A stretch of 64,000 nucleotides of DNA from Rhizopus sp. PT2906 (taxonomy: Eukaryota > Mucoromycota > Mucoromycetes > Mucorales > Rhizopodaceae). Positions 45,904 to 57,545 of this stretch are shown piece after piece. The stretch is from positions 24,228 through 88,227 of the forward strand of contig JAMYHX010000135.1 in NCBI GenBank assembly GCA_025529335.1, read 5' to 3'. Position numbers and translations under genes: made by a program. Position 1 is the first letter of the stretch; each line of letters starts with the position of its first letter. Under the pieces are notes generated by a model. That model did not search any database, was not told where the DNA came from, and saw only the letters and a list, made by a program, of their open reading frames with translations.

Positions 45904-47133
45904 ATGGGGATAAATCAATCACAATTGACAGCAGATGGGCTTTGGAAAAAAGAAAATGCTAAAAAGGGGTTACAAATAATGGGTGCTGCAGGTTCAGCTG
46001 TTTTATTATCGCCCGTCGTCATGTTAGCATTGCCAATTGTTGGTGCATATGAATTTAGTAAAGCGTTGGATGATGAACTTATTACTGGTCATAACATTGT
46101 CGATGGCCTCATCGGCGGCTTGTTTGGTGTGGTTGTTTCGCCACTGGCACCATTTTATTATTTTCTTACTTCCATAAGGACTATATTTGGTTATAAAAGA
46201 GAATTGATAAATGAAGAATATCTACAGCGTGCTGAAGGTATGTTGCGATTAAATGCTTCCTATTATAATGTAGCAGTGGTTGGTTCTCCTGGAACAGGAA
46301 AGGTTTGAATAGTATCATCCTGTTTAGTTGTCATTCTAAGTGGTCCTATAGTCGTCCTTGGTGAATGCCATGCTCGGATACCAGCATCATCATCCAAAAG
46401 CTGCAGCCGTGGGTGAGGCAGAAACAACAATGGAGCCTAAAGCTTATCGTCATCCGTTACTACCTGCACTCGCTTTGTGGGATATGCCTGGTATTGGCAC
46501 ACCACGTCATCCTCACAAAGACTATTTTGAAAACTATTGCTTGGGCGCATTTGATGCCCTTTTAGTTGTGTTTGATGATAGATTTATGGCCACGGATGTT
46601 GATCTTGCTAGAAAAGCAGCAAGATATAATGTACCAGTGTTCTTTATAAAAAATAAAGCTGATTTGGTAATAATAAAAAAAGCCTTTTCTTCTTTTGTTA
46701 ACTCCCCTTACTATTTTAGTCTATAGAAAGGAAGATACAAAGATTAAAGACAAGACAACTATCAGATACTGAAAAATGGGCACAGGCTGTATCTGATCTG
46801 GTATTAGAGGTAAGATAAAAAAAAAAAAGATAAACTAGAAAAAAAAGAAAGACTCAGAGAGCTACGTAGGTGAAAAAGACAATCTACAAGAACATGCAGC
46901 GATTTGGGCTTGATATCAACCAGCTTTATATCATCTCAGCCAATACGTTGCTTGAGTTTGTTACTACTTTAATATTAAACCAGCCAAGTAATCAGATCCA
47001 GAGATTGATTCATGAAAAGATATTCATTACCAATTTTCTAACGACTCTATCCAAACAAAAGAACAAACAGCATCTGAAAAACAACGATAAAGATGTGTAT
47101 CCTTTGGTGCCTGGAGCAATTCATACAGAGTAA
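45904..47133 (+). CDS. IRG-like (immunity-related GTPase family) dynamin-like GTPase
   Basis: Four exons are inferred: 45904-46302, 46352-46666, 46720-46809 and 46870-47133 (355 aa). All GTPase motifs are present: P-loop GSPGTGKSS (split by an intron after Lys), the switch ETT segment (GEAETTM), G3 DMPGIG, and G4 NKAD. The local wording (WDMPGIG, FDDRFMATDVDLARKAARY, FFIKNKAD) matches IRG GTPases rather than Ras or septins. The first ATG giving a good product starts MGINQS, a consensus N-myristoylation signal (Gly2, Ser6), as in mouse Irga6. A hydrophobic stretch (VLLSPVVMLALPIVGAY) before the G domain supports membrane association. The donor GTTTGA of intron 1 is unusual. Animal IRGs act on intracellular vacuoles and autophagy; the fungal role is unknown. 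Confidence 0.75.
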
Positions 47134-47167
47134 TATATTATACATATAGAAATATTTTACATACAGA

Positions 47168-48928
47168 CTATGTCGTTCTCTTTAATACAATGCATCTATC
47201 CCATCCCTGAACGTCTTTATATATCGCTTCTTGTTCCCAACCAGCCCATATGTCTAATACTTGCTGAAGAATACCTTTTCCACATTCTAATATAACTCTT
47301 CCTTCATCTTTCACAATGTTGGGCGCTATTTCACTTAGCACATTGTACCATTTGAATCCACCGTCCTCAGCAAATAAGGCAGTATGTGGTTCTTGACCAA
47401 GATCTGCCATTTGAACCTTTCGTTTGCTAATCTGATTATAATCGAGATAAGGAGGATTGCACACCAAGATATCATATACTTTTCCATCTGCTACATCAGA
47501 CATGGATTGATTACGCCATTCAATTCTTTTACTCCTGTCTTTTCCTAGTATTGCTTCACCGTTTTCTTTTGCAACAGCAAGTGCTGCATCACTAATGTCT
47601 ATAGCGACAGCCGAAGTTATAGCAGAAGAAGGGAGATTTGCCATGATGGATATGACTAAATTACCACATCCTGTTCCGATATCAATTAGCCGTATACCGT
47701 TTCTATCTTTAATAAAATCTATAGCAGCTTTGACAAGTGTTTCAGAAGCAGGCCTTGGGATTAAGCAATCCTTTGTTACTTTGAATGTCAAATTGAAAAA
47801 ATCCTTTTGTCCCAATACATAAGCCAATAACTGGCCATTTTCTCGGTCCATTTGTTCAGATACGTCTATTCCTGCCTTTTTCATCGCTTCGTTTTCTCTT
47901 TCAATCTTTTTCTGATAAAATTTGAATTCTCTTTCACGCATCATTGCGAACTTTTGAGGCTCATTACCGGTGACCTGTACTTGAGTACCTTTGATGGGAT
48001 GAAGGAAGCTCACGTGTATGATTGAGGCGTATAGGCCTTTATCCTTGTTGACATGTAGTAGTTTGGTATATGCAGATTCTCCTATGATAGGATGCTTTGA
48101 CTGAAAGAAGAATAATTTTCGAAGTTGGAGACTAGAAAGTGGTGAACGTAAATGCAGGTCAAGCGTTGTAATATATTGCGCATGATTAGATCGTGTTGCT
48201 GATATTATATCGATTGATTTCAATACATCTTTAGGATTCACTTTGGACTCTTGGGCCTTGTCGCTCTGATCCAAGCAAAACAGATCAGAAATAACAGTCG
48301 TGTCGATTCGACCATGGCAGATCACGCGCATAGTAAAATTGATCTTGTCATTCATATAGCTTTCCATCAGTAACTCTTTCACCCGCTCGCTCTTTGCAAC
48401 AAGGATCTACAATCTATGTTAGATTAAGCCTTGCATATGCATTGTCTTTACCAATCCAGAGGCTGCTTTTTGAATATCATTTATACACCAAATCTTTTGC
48501 TTATTTCCTTTTGAGTCTATTTCTGCTGTATTATGATGAATTGCCTTTTCAAAAACTGCAGAATTCTGTCAAGCAAAAAGCATTAAGAAAAAAAAAATGA
48601 CACATTGAAGGGCTTATACCTGTCCAGGTGGTTTCCAAACAACAGCCAAGTGCTCATCCTGATATAAGATATCGATAGGTATTGTTTCTAGTCTCTCAGC
48701 CTCTTCTATTGATTTGTTATAGTTTATTTCTATAATATCGCCTGCATTCAATCTTCTTGTTTCTTCAGTCGGGCAGCCATTGATACTGATCTCTTTTCTG
48801 TTGAATGCTCGATGAATATTTTCTTTTGATTTGAAGACATGTCTATAATTCTGTACAATGAACTTTCTAACACGTAGATCCTGTGCTGATTCGGGAACTG
48901 TTATTTTAATATGATGCTCATGTTCCAT
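47168..48928 (-). CDS. Fusion: S4/RluA-like pseudouridine-synthase domain plus PrmC/HemK methyltransferase
   Basis: Three exons in phase are inferred: 48928-48620, 48565-48452 and 48406-47168 (553 aa). Residues about 15-75 look like an S4 RNA-binding domain, ending IDILYQDEHLAVVWKPPG, the start of an RluA-type pseudouridine synthase. The expected HRLD-x-D-T-S-G motif reads INDIQKAASGLIL, so the catalytic Asp appears lost. From about residue 338 a PrmC/HemK-type N5-glutamine methyltransferase follows: LAYVLGQKDFF, CLIPRPASETL, SAM-binding DIGTGCGNL, and catalytic NPPY (near residue 465). PrmC/HemK enzymes methylate the GGQ glutamine of release factors. The RNA-binding front may steer the enzyme to ribosomes, probably mitochondrial, though no clear transit peptide is visible. 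Confidence 0.78.
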
Positions 48929-49086
48929 ATTTCAATTAAAGAAAAAAAAAAAAGAGAATAGGCTCTACTTTCTTGAATATAATATGATTGGTCGAAATAC
49001 TCTACTGGACTCGTTTATTTAATATGCTCGAATATATGTAAAATAATGTAAGGTTATGAATAAAGGAAGGAGAATCAAGCAATGGA

Positions 49087-50329
49087 TTATTGATTATTTA
49101 ATAAAGGTTTACGTTGCTCATCTTGCTGCTCATCATCGTCGTCAACATCAATCGTTTGTTTCTTCTTTGCCTTTGCTAAACAACAGAATACATAGATAAA
49201 TCCACGCCATAACGATATAATTGTTTGTTTGATGTCTTGTAATAGACTAGCTCTACCATTAATTATTCTCTCAGGTCTAAGTCTATGTCTAGAATCTATG
49301 AGCACCCTAACACAAGCCTAAAAGAGAATTAGCTACATCACACATGGCCAAGAGCACACTTACAATAACAGCACTAAGAACACCCAAGGCGGTACTGGCA
49401 GATATCAAGAACATGATAATTTGTTGATATTTAACCGCATTACTCACTGGTGCTCCACCCAAGATCTGACCTGTCATCATACCAGGGATAGCAATCAAAC
49501 CGATCACTGACATTTGATTAATTGTAGGCAGCATCGATAGTCTAACTGCTTCGACAGCAATGGATTGACCAGCTTCCCATCGGCTAGCACCAAATGCCAA
49601 GTAAGTTTCTATTTGTTCTTTTTGATTGCTCACACTTGATAAGCAACTGCTTAGGGCAACAGCCATACCACTCATAGCATTTCCAAGTAACATACCCATG
49701 GTAGGTATAAACACTTCAGGTATCCAAAATGGGTTTTGTTTCATTGCCCATCGTGACCCAATGATGCCGATAACTAATGTGGATATCCCAGAAGATAATA
49801 GTACGGATATAAACTAAGCATGATGTCAGAGATGATTGAGCAATACATATCTGTAACCTTTACCATGCCACGGTATGATTGTTTTGACTTGTTATATACT
49901 GTTTCATATGCACCAAGAAGAATTAATACGCCTATTCAACTGTAAGAGGGCGTCATCATGAAGAATTTTAATACCTACAGGCCATAAGCATAACAAGCGC
50001 TGGGGATCTTGTCTTGAAAACGTCTTCAAGAATAAAGCCCTATAGCATGGATAACACAATTTAATAAAGAGAGACTATATCTTATGAGTATCACACATAC
50101 CATGATTGTCAATTGTACAAGACAACGAATCGCAGCAATGATTAAGGTTTTTTCCAGCTTTAACCCCAATGCCACCGAAATGGCACCTGTATATTTATAC
50201 ATTAGTTTTATTACAATTGCATTATATTTCTATATATGAACCATTGACGAGAATGAATGTTGAAGCTATAGCTACATTAACCCAGGTCAAATTGGGAGTT
50301 CCTGCATGACCAGAACCAGTGTCTGCCAT
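49087..50329 (-). CDS. UPF0014 / FetB-type membrane permease
   Basis: A multi-exon gene starts at 50329 (MADTGSGHAG...) and ends at 49087. The exon at 49744-49307 and the last exon, joined at VLSAVI/ACVRVLIDSRH, give most of the protein (about 300 aa). Typical family segments are ALGLKLEKTLIIAAIRCLVQL, IPEVFIPTMGMLLGNAMSG, ETYLAFGASRWEA and GMMTGQILGGAPVSNAVKYQ, spread over about seven membrane helices. Bacterial FetB is the membrane half of an iron-efflux ABC transporter, and plant ALS3/STAR2 relatives work in aluminium tolerance. No matching ATPase gene is in the window. The hydrophilic tail (DDDDEQQDEQRKPLLNNQ) has an acidic di-leucine-like end that may act in sorting. Confidence 0.8.
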
Positions 50330-50383
50330 TTAGTCAATAACAAAGAAAAAGGAAAAAAAAAAAAGAGAAGTGCCATGAAAAAT

Positions 50384-51731
50384 TTACTTATTAAATGAAA
50401 ACAAAAGTACAAAAAACAAAGATAATTGAGCTACGAGTACAAATCGAGTAAAGCGCCAAATAAGATAACAAATGTCAAGTGGAAGGCGGGCGATTGAAAA
50501 GATTCTTCTTTTCATAATAGGTTTACATAAGACTGTGGATGAATAAGCCCGCTTTCTTTTACCTCCGACGTTGACTTGGCAACTCCAGGTGGAGTGTCTC
50601 CTTTGTATCTGAGGATAAAGGTTGTAAGCTTTAAGAGACATGGCATCTGAGACATCTTGAACCACAATAGGAGCATCAGTAAAAGATGCATCATTTGTGG
50701 TAAAGTCAATATTCTTAGTTTGCATAGCAGATTGCAGCTCGGAAAATAAAGAGGAGGATACCAAATCATGCGTGTGAAGAATCATTTGTTCGTTATGATC
50801 AAAATCGTCTTCATCTGAGGAAGAGTATGACTTTAGACTGTCATTCATCAATTCAGGGACTTGCAATATCTTGCTCGATTCAAGTTGGCATTCTTTAATC
50901 CATGTTTTTAACTGACTGATATGAGTTGTTTGATGTTGAAATGTCTTGTGAAGTGTATCATACTGCTCCTTTATTTTACCCATCTGCGTCAACTGTCTTT
51001 TTGCTTGCTCTAACTGATTTACTGTCTCTTCAAAGCGACGTTTCGTTTCTTCTTTAGCTTGCAACAAAGCTTGATTTCGAGCAGTGAGTTGACTAACCTC
51101 TGCTGAAAGTCTGTCGATCTCTGCACTGTTCTGCTTGCTCATCATTTCTTTTTGTTGCATCTTTAACTTTTGAATTGACCCCTGATAACTGCATCTCTCT
51201 TCCTCATGCTTTTGGATAGCACCATAGGCCGCCTCTAGTTCCTTGTACAGTGTATCTGCCTGGGCCATGAGCTTTTGTTCAGATTCTTTGTGGCTCTTTT
51301 TCATGTTATTATTGGATTCAACAATAGTTTGATAATTATCGAGTAACTCTGCATGTTCTTGCTCGAGCTTACTAATCATAGTTTGATATCGCTTTTCATC
51401 AGAAGAGCATTGGTTATTATAAGCTTGGTCTTGTAGCCATCTTTGCTGGTTTTCAAGTAAAGCATTATTTTCTAATAAAGTTTTTCCAACCTCAGCCGCA
51501 AGCTTGAGATCTAAAAGAAAAAAGAGCAGAACAAATAGGATGTTTTTATTAAGGAGTCAAAATATATGTACCTCTTTCTTTTTCACGCAAAGAGCGAAGA
51601 GTCGATTTTAAAAGATCTTTTATTTCAGAAGGTGTCTTTTCAGATAATGAAAAGTTTGAAAAAGTGGGTGAGACTGGTTCATCATAGGTGCTATTACGAT
51701 TAAAGGAGCGAAAATTCAAAATAGCAGTCAT
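50384..51731 (-). CDS. Tail-anchored coiled-coil protein with CC1 box (candidate dynein adaptor)
   Basis: Two exons are inferred: 51731-51572 and 51510-50384 (428 aa). After a short disordered start, a long coiled coil spans about residues 40-270. Its beginning reads REKERDLKLAAEVGKTLLEN, containing the A-A-x-x-G-x-x-L-L CC1 box used by BICD, Spindly and TRAK/HAP1-type adaptors to bind the dynein light intermediate chain. The junction of the two exons falls just before it. Downstream of the coil, SLFSEL (near 50735-50755) fits the Spindly motif L(F/A)xE that contacts the dynactin pointed end. The protein ends in a hydrophobic helix (VLVAQLSLFFVLLFSF) with a two-residue tail, a typical tail anchor. 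It is therefore likely a membrane-organelle adaptor for dynein; both motif matches are short. Confidence 0.7.
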
Positions 51732-52064
51732 TATAATAAAGGAACGTAAAGGAAAAGGAAAGTAGTGGGGTTAATGAATGGACAGAGGGAAGAAGAGAGA
51801 AACAATCAAAAAGAAAAAAAGAGGAAATGAGAAAAAAAAAAAGTGGGGCTCTAATGTACTAAACAATGAATGTGGTACAAACATGGTTTATTACAATAAG
51901 GTTTTGTGAGGTGTCGACTAATCTCCTCATCGTATCATAGCAACCAACTTTTTTCTAATGACTTGCCCCGCTTTTGCCTGAGTTCCCTTTTTTGTGTGTT
52001 TAAAAAAAGGTGACGTTCGGATGTGTAAATTTTCATTCTTTTTTTCCCTTTATTTAAACAAATC
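51732..52064. other. Divergent promoter region
   Basis: 333 bases lie between the divergent coiled-coil (-) and SYF2 (+) genes. Purine runs lie near 51790-51845 and a T run near 52040 just before the SYF2 start. No gene. Confidence 0.5.
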
Positions 52065-53132
52065 ATGGCCGCAAAAAAGAGAGCAGCAAATAACAAAAAA
52101 ACTAAAGATGTGCAAGAAGAGCATCCAGCATCAGAACCTGAACAGAACAACAATGTGCAAGAAGAGCATCCAGCATCAGAACCTGAACAGAGTAACAATG
52201 TGCAAGAAGAGTTACCAAAAAAGAGACAACATGACGAAATACAACAAGAGACAGAACAAGAGGAATCTAAACCATCAACAACAAGTTCACTGGAAGAAAA
52301 AATGGCTAAATTAAAGCAATTGCAAAAGCGTCGAGTAAGTAATCTTCTAATAATCAAATAGTTCATTTAATAACAAACATATTAGGCAACAGAAGTTGAA
52401 CAAGGTAATCGACGTGATCGTAATTTGGAGTTTCAGCGTAGTAAAGAAAACCCAAGACTTGAGGCAAAACTCGAACGAAAGAAGGAAGAAGCGTTGAAAC
52501 TATTGGAAAAACAAGAAGCCAGGGATAACGGAGAAGATTTTGAAAGAAAGCAGTTTTGGAAATACTCGGCCGAGTCTGCAGAAGCTTGGGAAAAGAAACA
52601 GGCAAAGAAGGCAAAAATGGCAAACAACGGTTTTACAGGTAAGAATATATACTTTTCTCTTTTATTTTTCCAACACTTGTTTGCCCCCTAGATTACACAC
52701 AGCTTGCACATAAGAAATATGTTCGCTTGATGTCTGAATTTAAACCTGATTTGTCCACATACAAAGAGAAACAGCTTGAAGTAATTGAACGTGCCATTCG
52801 CAACGGAGAAGATCCTTCTGACGTTGTAGCGATGGCAAATAGCCTTGATTATGCTAGCGTGAATGATAAACCTTCTAAGGAAGCTATTGAAAGATTGGCT
52901 GCAGAAACAAAGAAACAGTAAGACCAATCCATTCATTTATCGAGTACAATTAACATGTAATTTCATTAGGATTGAAAAGCGTGAAACACGATCTCGTGAA
53001 CGTAAAGAAATTGTGGATGATATCTCATGGATCAACGAAAAGAATCGTGTCTTTAACCAAAAGATTGCTCGATTTTATGATAAATATACAAAGGAGATCC
53101 GTGAAAATCTCGAAAGAGGTACTGCATTGTAG
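52065..53132 (+). CDS. SYF2: Pre-mRNA splicing factor SYF2
   Basis: Four exons are inferred: 52065-52334, 52386-52638, 52692-52917 and 52970-53132 (303 aa). The conserved SYF2 body begins at about residue 80 (MAKLKQLQKRR) and continues with NPRLEAKLERKKEEAL, KQFWKYSAE, DYTQLAHKKYVRLM and a C-terminal DISWINEKNRVFNQKIARFYDKY, which matches SYF2 across fungi and animals. SYF2 is part of the NineTeen/Prp19-associated complex, where it braces the active spliceosome. The N-terminal region contains an exact-looking 15-residue duplication (VQEEHPASEPEQNNN) caused by a 45-base tandem repeat. The gene converges with TBCK, leaving only about 75 bases between their ends. Confidence 0.9.
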
Positions 53133-53206
53133 AATGATTTCAATAAAACACATTTTAGTCTTATATTTGTACATAAACATATCGATTCATTATTTTACAT
53201 CTCCTG

Positions 53207-56200
53207 TTACTTTTTCTTTAATGGAGGTGGTACCTTGCAGCGCCACATAACAAAAGGTGGTTCTGATCCCTTGCCTTTGAATCCTGCTGTTGTCTGCTTT
53301 TGAGGACGACAGCTACAGACACGCTCCTTAGAATCTGTCGATTTATATGCCTCTATTCCTCCCTGTAAAAGAACTACTCTGGGAAATACTTTTTTTACGA
53401 GTTCTGCTGCATACTATATAATCTGTTTAACACTAGAGCTATAAATACTACAACTGTTGCTTACACTAGGACCATTTGACTCTGCTTCATTTGCGATAAC
53501 GACATGGTATTTACGGTTGAGCTTTTTTAATACGTTCGTATAGCTCATCAACTGTGCTGCTTGTACATTCATAGAAGAAGGTATATGACCTTGTACAAAT
53601 CTAGAAATAAAAAAAAGATGATGAGTGTACATGAAAGCTATAAAATAATGCCCTATCCTACTCTGATTCTGGTCGGATATCTAATACTAATGAGTATGGA
53701 AGAATCTTTTCAAGATCCTTCACTGCTAATCGAGGTGCCAATTCAAGCTTTTTCTCTTCAATGGATATAGACTTTTCCCACCACTGTTTTTTAGCATCCT
53801 TTGATACATAAATCATGAGCGACTATCGACATGATAAATCACTATCTTACCTCGTCATTTTCCTTATCTTTCTTATGTTCGGCTTTGAGCCCATGAACCC
53901 TTGTTGTAATACTTGGTGGTGTAACTTTGCACATATTTAATGCGTTTTGCACACATTTTTCAATATCTACCTTTGGAAAGCTGTCAGAAAACAACACGAT
54001 GCAGTCGTTGAATTCATATGTCAACAGAGTATCACGTATTTGGCGTAATATAGCAATCCCTGCAAACAAAGGAAGAGATGATGGGCCTACAAGTAATTTA
54101 TCCCATAGATGGTATATCTTATCAAGAGGAAATACATCTATTGTTAGTATCATCAACAACCATGTTAGCTTTTAACAAATAAACATATAAATAATGGCTT
54201 ACGTGTAAACAAGGTAAGGAACCACGGAATAGCATAAAGATCAGGCATGAATCCTATAGCATCTAAATGGCTCGATAGCTCGGGGTCATGGAAGCTTAAA
54301 AGATGTCTAAACACGGCCAAATATTCTTGAAGAACTGGTGCGTTATCCGATAAGAAAAAGTTATCGAGAAATTTAGGAATAAACTTTTGCAAAGAAGCAA
54401 ACGCGATTGCTTCATCATTAAAGTTTAGAGTCAAAAACGGGGCACACAGCGAGTCGAGTCCTTTCGTATATAAAAAAAAAGGAATCAATACACTTTAAAA
54501 AAGAATCAATTAGACACTACCTTGCCAATATACTAAGCTTGGGTTCGCTACCACCCATGATTTTAGTAACCTCCTGAGTTTTTCATGACCAATAGACGAT
54601 GCCAACATCTGGTTATATTGATGACATCTTGGCACGTCAACCTCGATCTATATGACTGTTAGATAGACACGATGTATTAGACTTTTCCTTGTGTACCTGT
54701 CTATCAGCCCCCATGTTCATATATTTGTTTACTTGGTCATATGCATGTTCTAGGTCGCCCTGAACACCTAAGACAGCTGCCCATATTTTACCTCGCAAAA
54801 GAGGCGGGATGTCCACTTTAGCATGATGCAAAATCTCTCGTCTGGATGCTGGATATTGCCGTAATAGCTCAGAAAACAACGACAGACGATACAATTGATA
54901 ATTTACATCTTGTTCCCTTAGGAATAATGGTAGTTTTGGAGCAGCACTATTACCGCCGCTTGGTTGGTTGGGCGTAGAGGTTGTACTATTAATTGATAAC
55001 GATGATGCAGAACGTGATCTACCCATAGAGACCGTTCGGCTTAAGGAACGCGATGAGGATGGTGTTGTTGGTGTGGGTATTCCATTAGTTGGCGTAGACA
55101 GCCCATTTGTTGTTCTAGGTGTTTCTAACGCAGTAGGAATGGGAGAAGGAGTAACTATATCATCTACGAACATTAAATCATTTTTATATTCATCATCATC
55201 TTCACTAATATCGTTCACTGTATCGCCAGCAGACTCATCCAAAAGAAAGTTGACATCATTTTCATCTACTAGCATAAAGTAGTCTGTATCCCATTCAAAC
55301 TTGTCAGTCGCTGCCTTTTGCCCTTCTTCTAATCTTTGATAAAGCTCGTTGAATCCAAGTACAAAAACAGCATCTGAATATAACTGTGCAGTATCCATTA
55401 CGTTATCTCCAATTTCTATAGCATCTGGCATCATGCACACTCTTGGTAACCGTTTTATAGCCGGTGTAGACAAGAATATGCCTCTTTTAACAAGGTCTAA
55501 TTCAACGTCCCCGCCTGCCAATCTCCACAGAGTGTATATATAAGAAATGGGTAGCCTTTTGAGCATATCTGGTATGTTTTCTTGCTGTTTATTGTCATTC
55601 ATATCAATTGTGTCTGGGTCTACTGCATCGGATGCTAATATAGGTCCCTCAATCCAGATATTTTTACTCGAAATGCTTTCACGTAAAAAGTAGTTGGCAA
55701 GAGCATCTGTGATGTCAAGTCGTTCTGCTACAGAAACTTGAAGACATCCAAGTATAAATTGTCTAAACTGTTCTGCGTCCTCATCGTCCAAAGGATTCTG
55801 TAAGAAGTTCAATACAGATTTGTTTATATCCAAAGATTTAATTTCTTCGTGCTTCCATATATTACAGCCAGGATCTGCATCATGCCATTCTTTAAGCGTT
55901 ATGAGCGAATCAAATATAAGCCCAACATCGCTCGTTGTCCAAAATGGATTCCTAGTGTATTGCTCAGCTAATATTATACCAGTTGCCCATATGTCCCTCT
56001 ATAAAGTGCATTATTTAATTTCTTTTTTGCTTATCGCGCAATTCAAAAGTGTACCTTATCATAATATGCTCCATCCACACCCTGCAGACACTCAGGTGCT
56101 AAGTAAGGAGGATAGCCGATTGGAAAATCAACATATTTCCCAGCGTTTGTCATATAATACAGACCATAACCAAAGAGTTTGATATGATTCTGTTCAAAGA

Positions 56201-56826
56201 TGGTCATAAGTTACATATGATACACAGTTTCTTTATGTACCTTTGCATCTAGTAATATGTTACTTGGTGATAAAGAAGCGTGAATTATGCCATTTTCTTT
56301 TAGGAACTGAAGCGCAGAAAGTATTTCATATGCCCATTGCCGTAATATGGGTACACTAAAAAGCTCTATTGATTATGCTTACAGTCTAAATAAGTATCTG
56401 CTTTCTTACTTCACAGTTGGCGGATTATCTGAGTCAAGCCCTCTTGCTTTTTGAAGAGAATAGTCATAATATTCTGAGACAACAAATAATCTATCTATTC
56501 CTGCTTTAACATCTTTTATGCATTCTAAATGTTTCGTGTTGTTACCATGCTTTCCTCGATGTATTTCAACATATTCACACAAATTATCATGAATCAACGT
56601 CTAAATAAGAGCTAAGTTTAGTCAGAGTAAACTATGCGTACCATAACTATACCTTCAAATACTGAAATTGCCCAATGATTTGAGAAGGAGCTGACAAAGC
56701 TAAATGGCCAGACTGAGCTAATGCTTCAGAAACTTGCGAAGATGCTACAAAGTTGACAGATGCAAGTTTCGCATTATCTCTATTCTCATGTAATTTGAGA
56801 TCTTTGGAAGAGGCAAATAGAGCCAT
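53207..56826 (-). CDS. TBCK: TBCK: pseudokinase / TBC / rhodanese protein
   Basis: A multi-exon gene starts at 56826 (MALFASSKDLKLHENRDN) and ends at the TAA at 53209-53207, about 900 aa in all (human TBCK about 890). The order of domains is diagnostic. First comes a kinase-like domain in which the catalytic HRD and DFG motifs are replaced (HASLSPSNILLD, LFGYGL), so it is a pseudokinase. A Ser-rich linker follows. The TBC Rab-GAP-like domain (LLRGKIWAAVLGVQGD, YWQGLDSLCAPFL, IPWFLTLFTHVFPL) is next, then a C-terminal rhodanese fold (VLDIRPESEFVQGHIPSSMNV). TBCK takes part in Rab5 endosome/mRNA transport (FERRY complex) in animals and is linked to TOR signalling. The TBC Arg-finger motif IxxDxxR is not obvious in the exons read. 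Confidence 0.88.
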
Positions 56827-57545
56827 TGTCCTATAACAAAGAAGAACAAGTATCCTGTCGAGCTTTTGTTGTTCTGTTTGTTTAAAAGTCCGCTAACAAA
56901 ATAGACGGGTAGCTTTACTGTGCCTCTACTCTCAATTTACCGACTTTTTATTTAAACATGATGTTCTATTTATGGTTCGCCAGGATCCCATTCTATCTTT
57001 TTGAAAGTAAATGATAATAAAAACACTCCTTATGGGATCAAGGGTAAAAAATGTAAAAAGAAAGAAGTGAGAAGTTAAATGAATTGATTTAACTATACAA
57101 GAAGCTTTTGACCCATCAAGATGCTTAGTAGGAATCAATTTGTCATGCTGTAGATGGTCTAATTCATATAGTATGGAGTATATAATCAGTTATCACTGAA
57201 AAATAAGCTTGGGAGAGCCGAAGGACATATAGGAAGTATATTCAGAAGGAATGGCAGTGGATCCCGTATAGTTTCAGGCATAAACAGACATCGGTGCATA
57301 TCAAGGTAACTGATAGCCGCGAATCTTGGGGCCCTCTCTTTCATTTCTTAGAATAAAATAAATACTCGTCACTTCTTTGCTTTTATTCCTATACATGTTT
57401 GCGAATACTAATAACAACAACAGAACCACAGCCAATACCTCGGACGGTAAACCTAATCCAGTCCATATCCTAAGAATAATCTCCATCAAATAACTCCAGT
57501 GAAAATATTTGCGGACGTAAAGCAGTTGTAGTAGTGAGATTATAT
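56827..57545. other. TBCK upstream region; possible small membrane peptide
   Basis: The part next to 56827 should hold the TBCK promoter. A minus-strand frame at 57301-57489 (62 codons) predicts one membrane helix (VLAVVLLLLLVFANMY) after a short start; it may be a small protein or chance. No other gene is seen. Confidence 0.35.
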
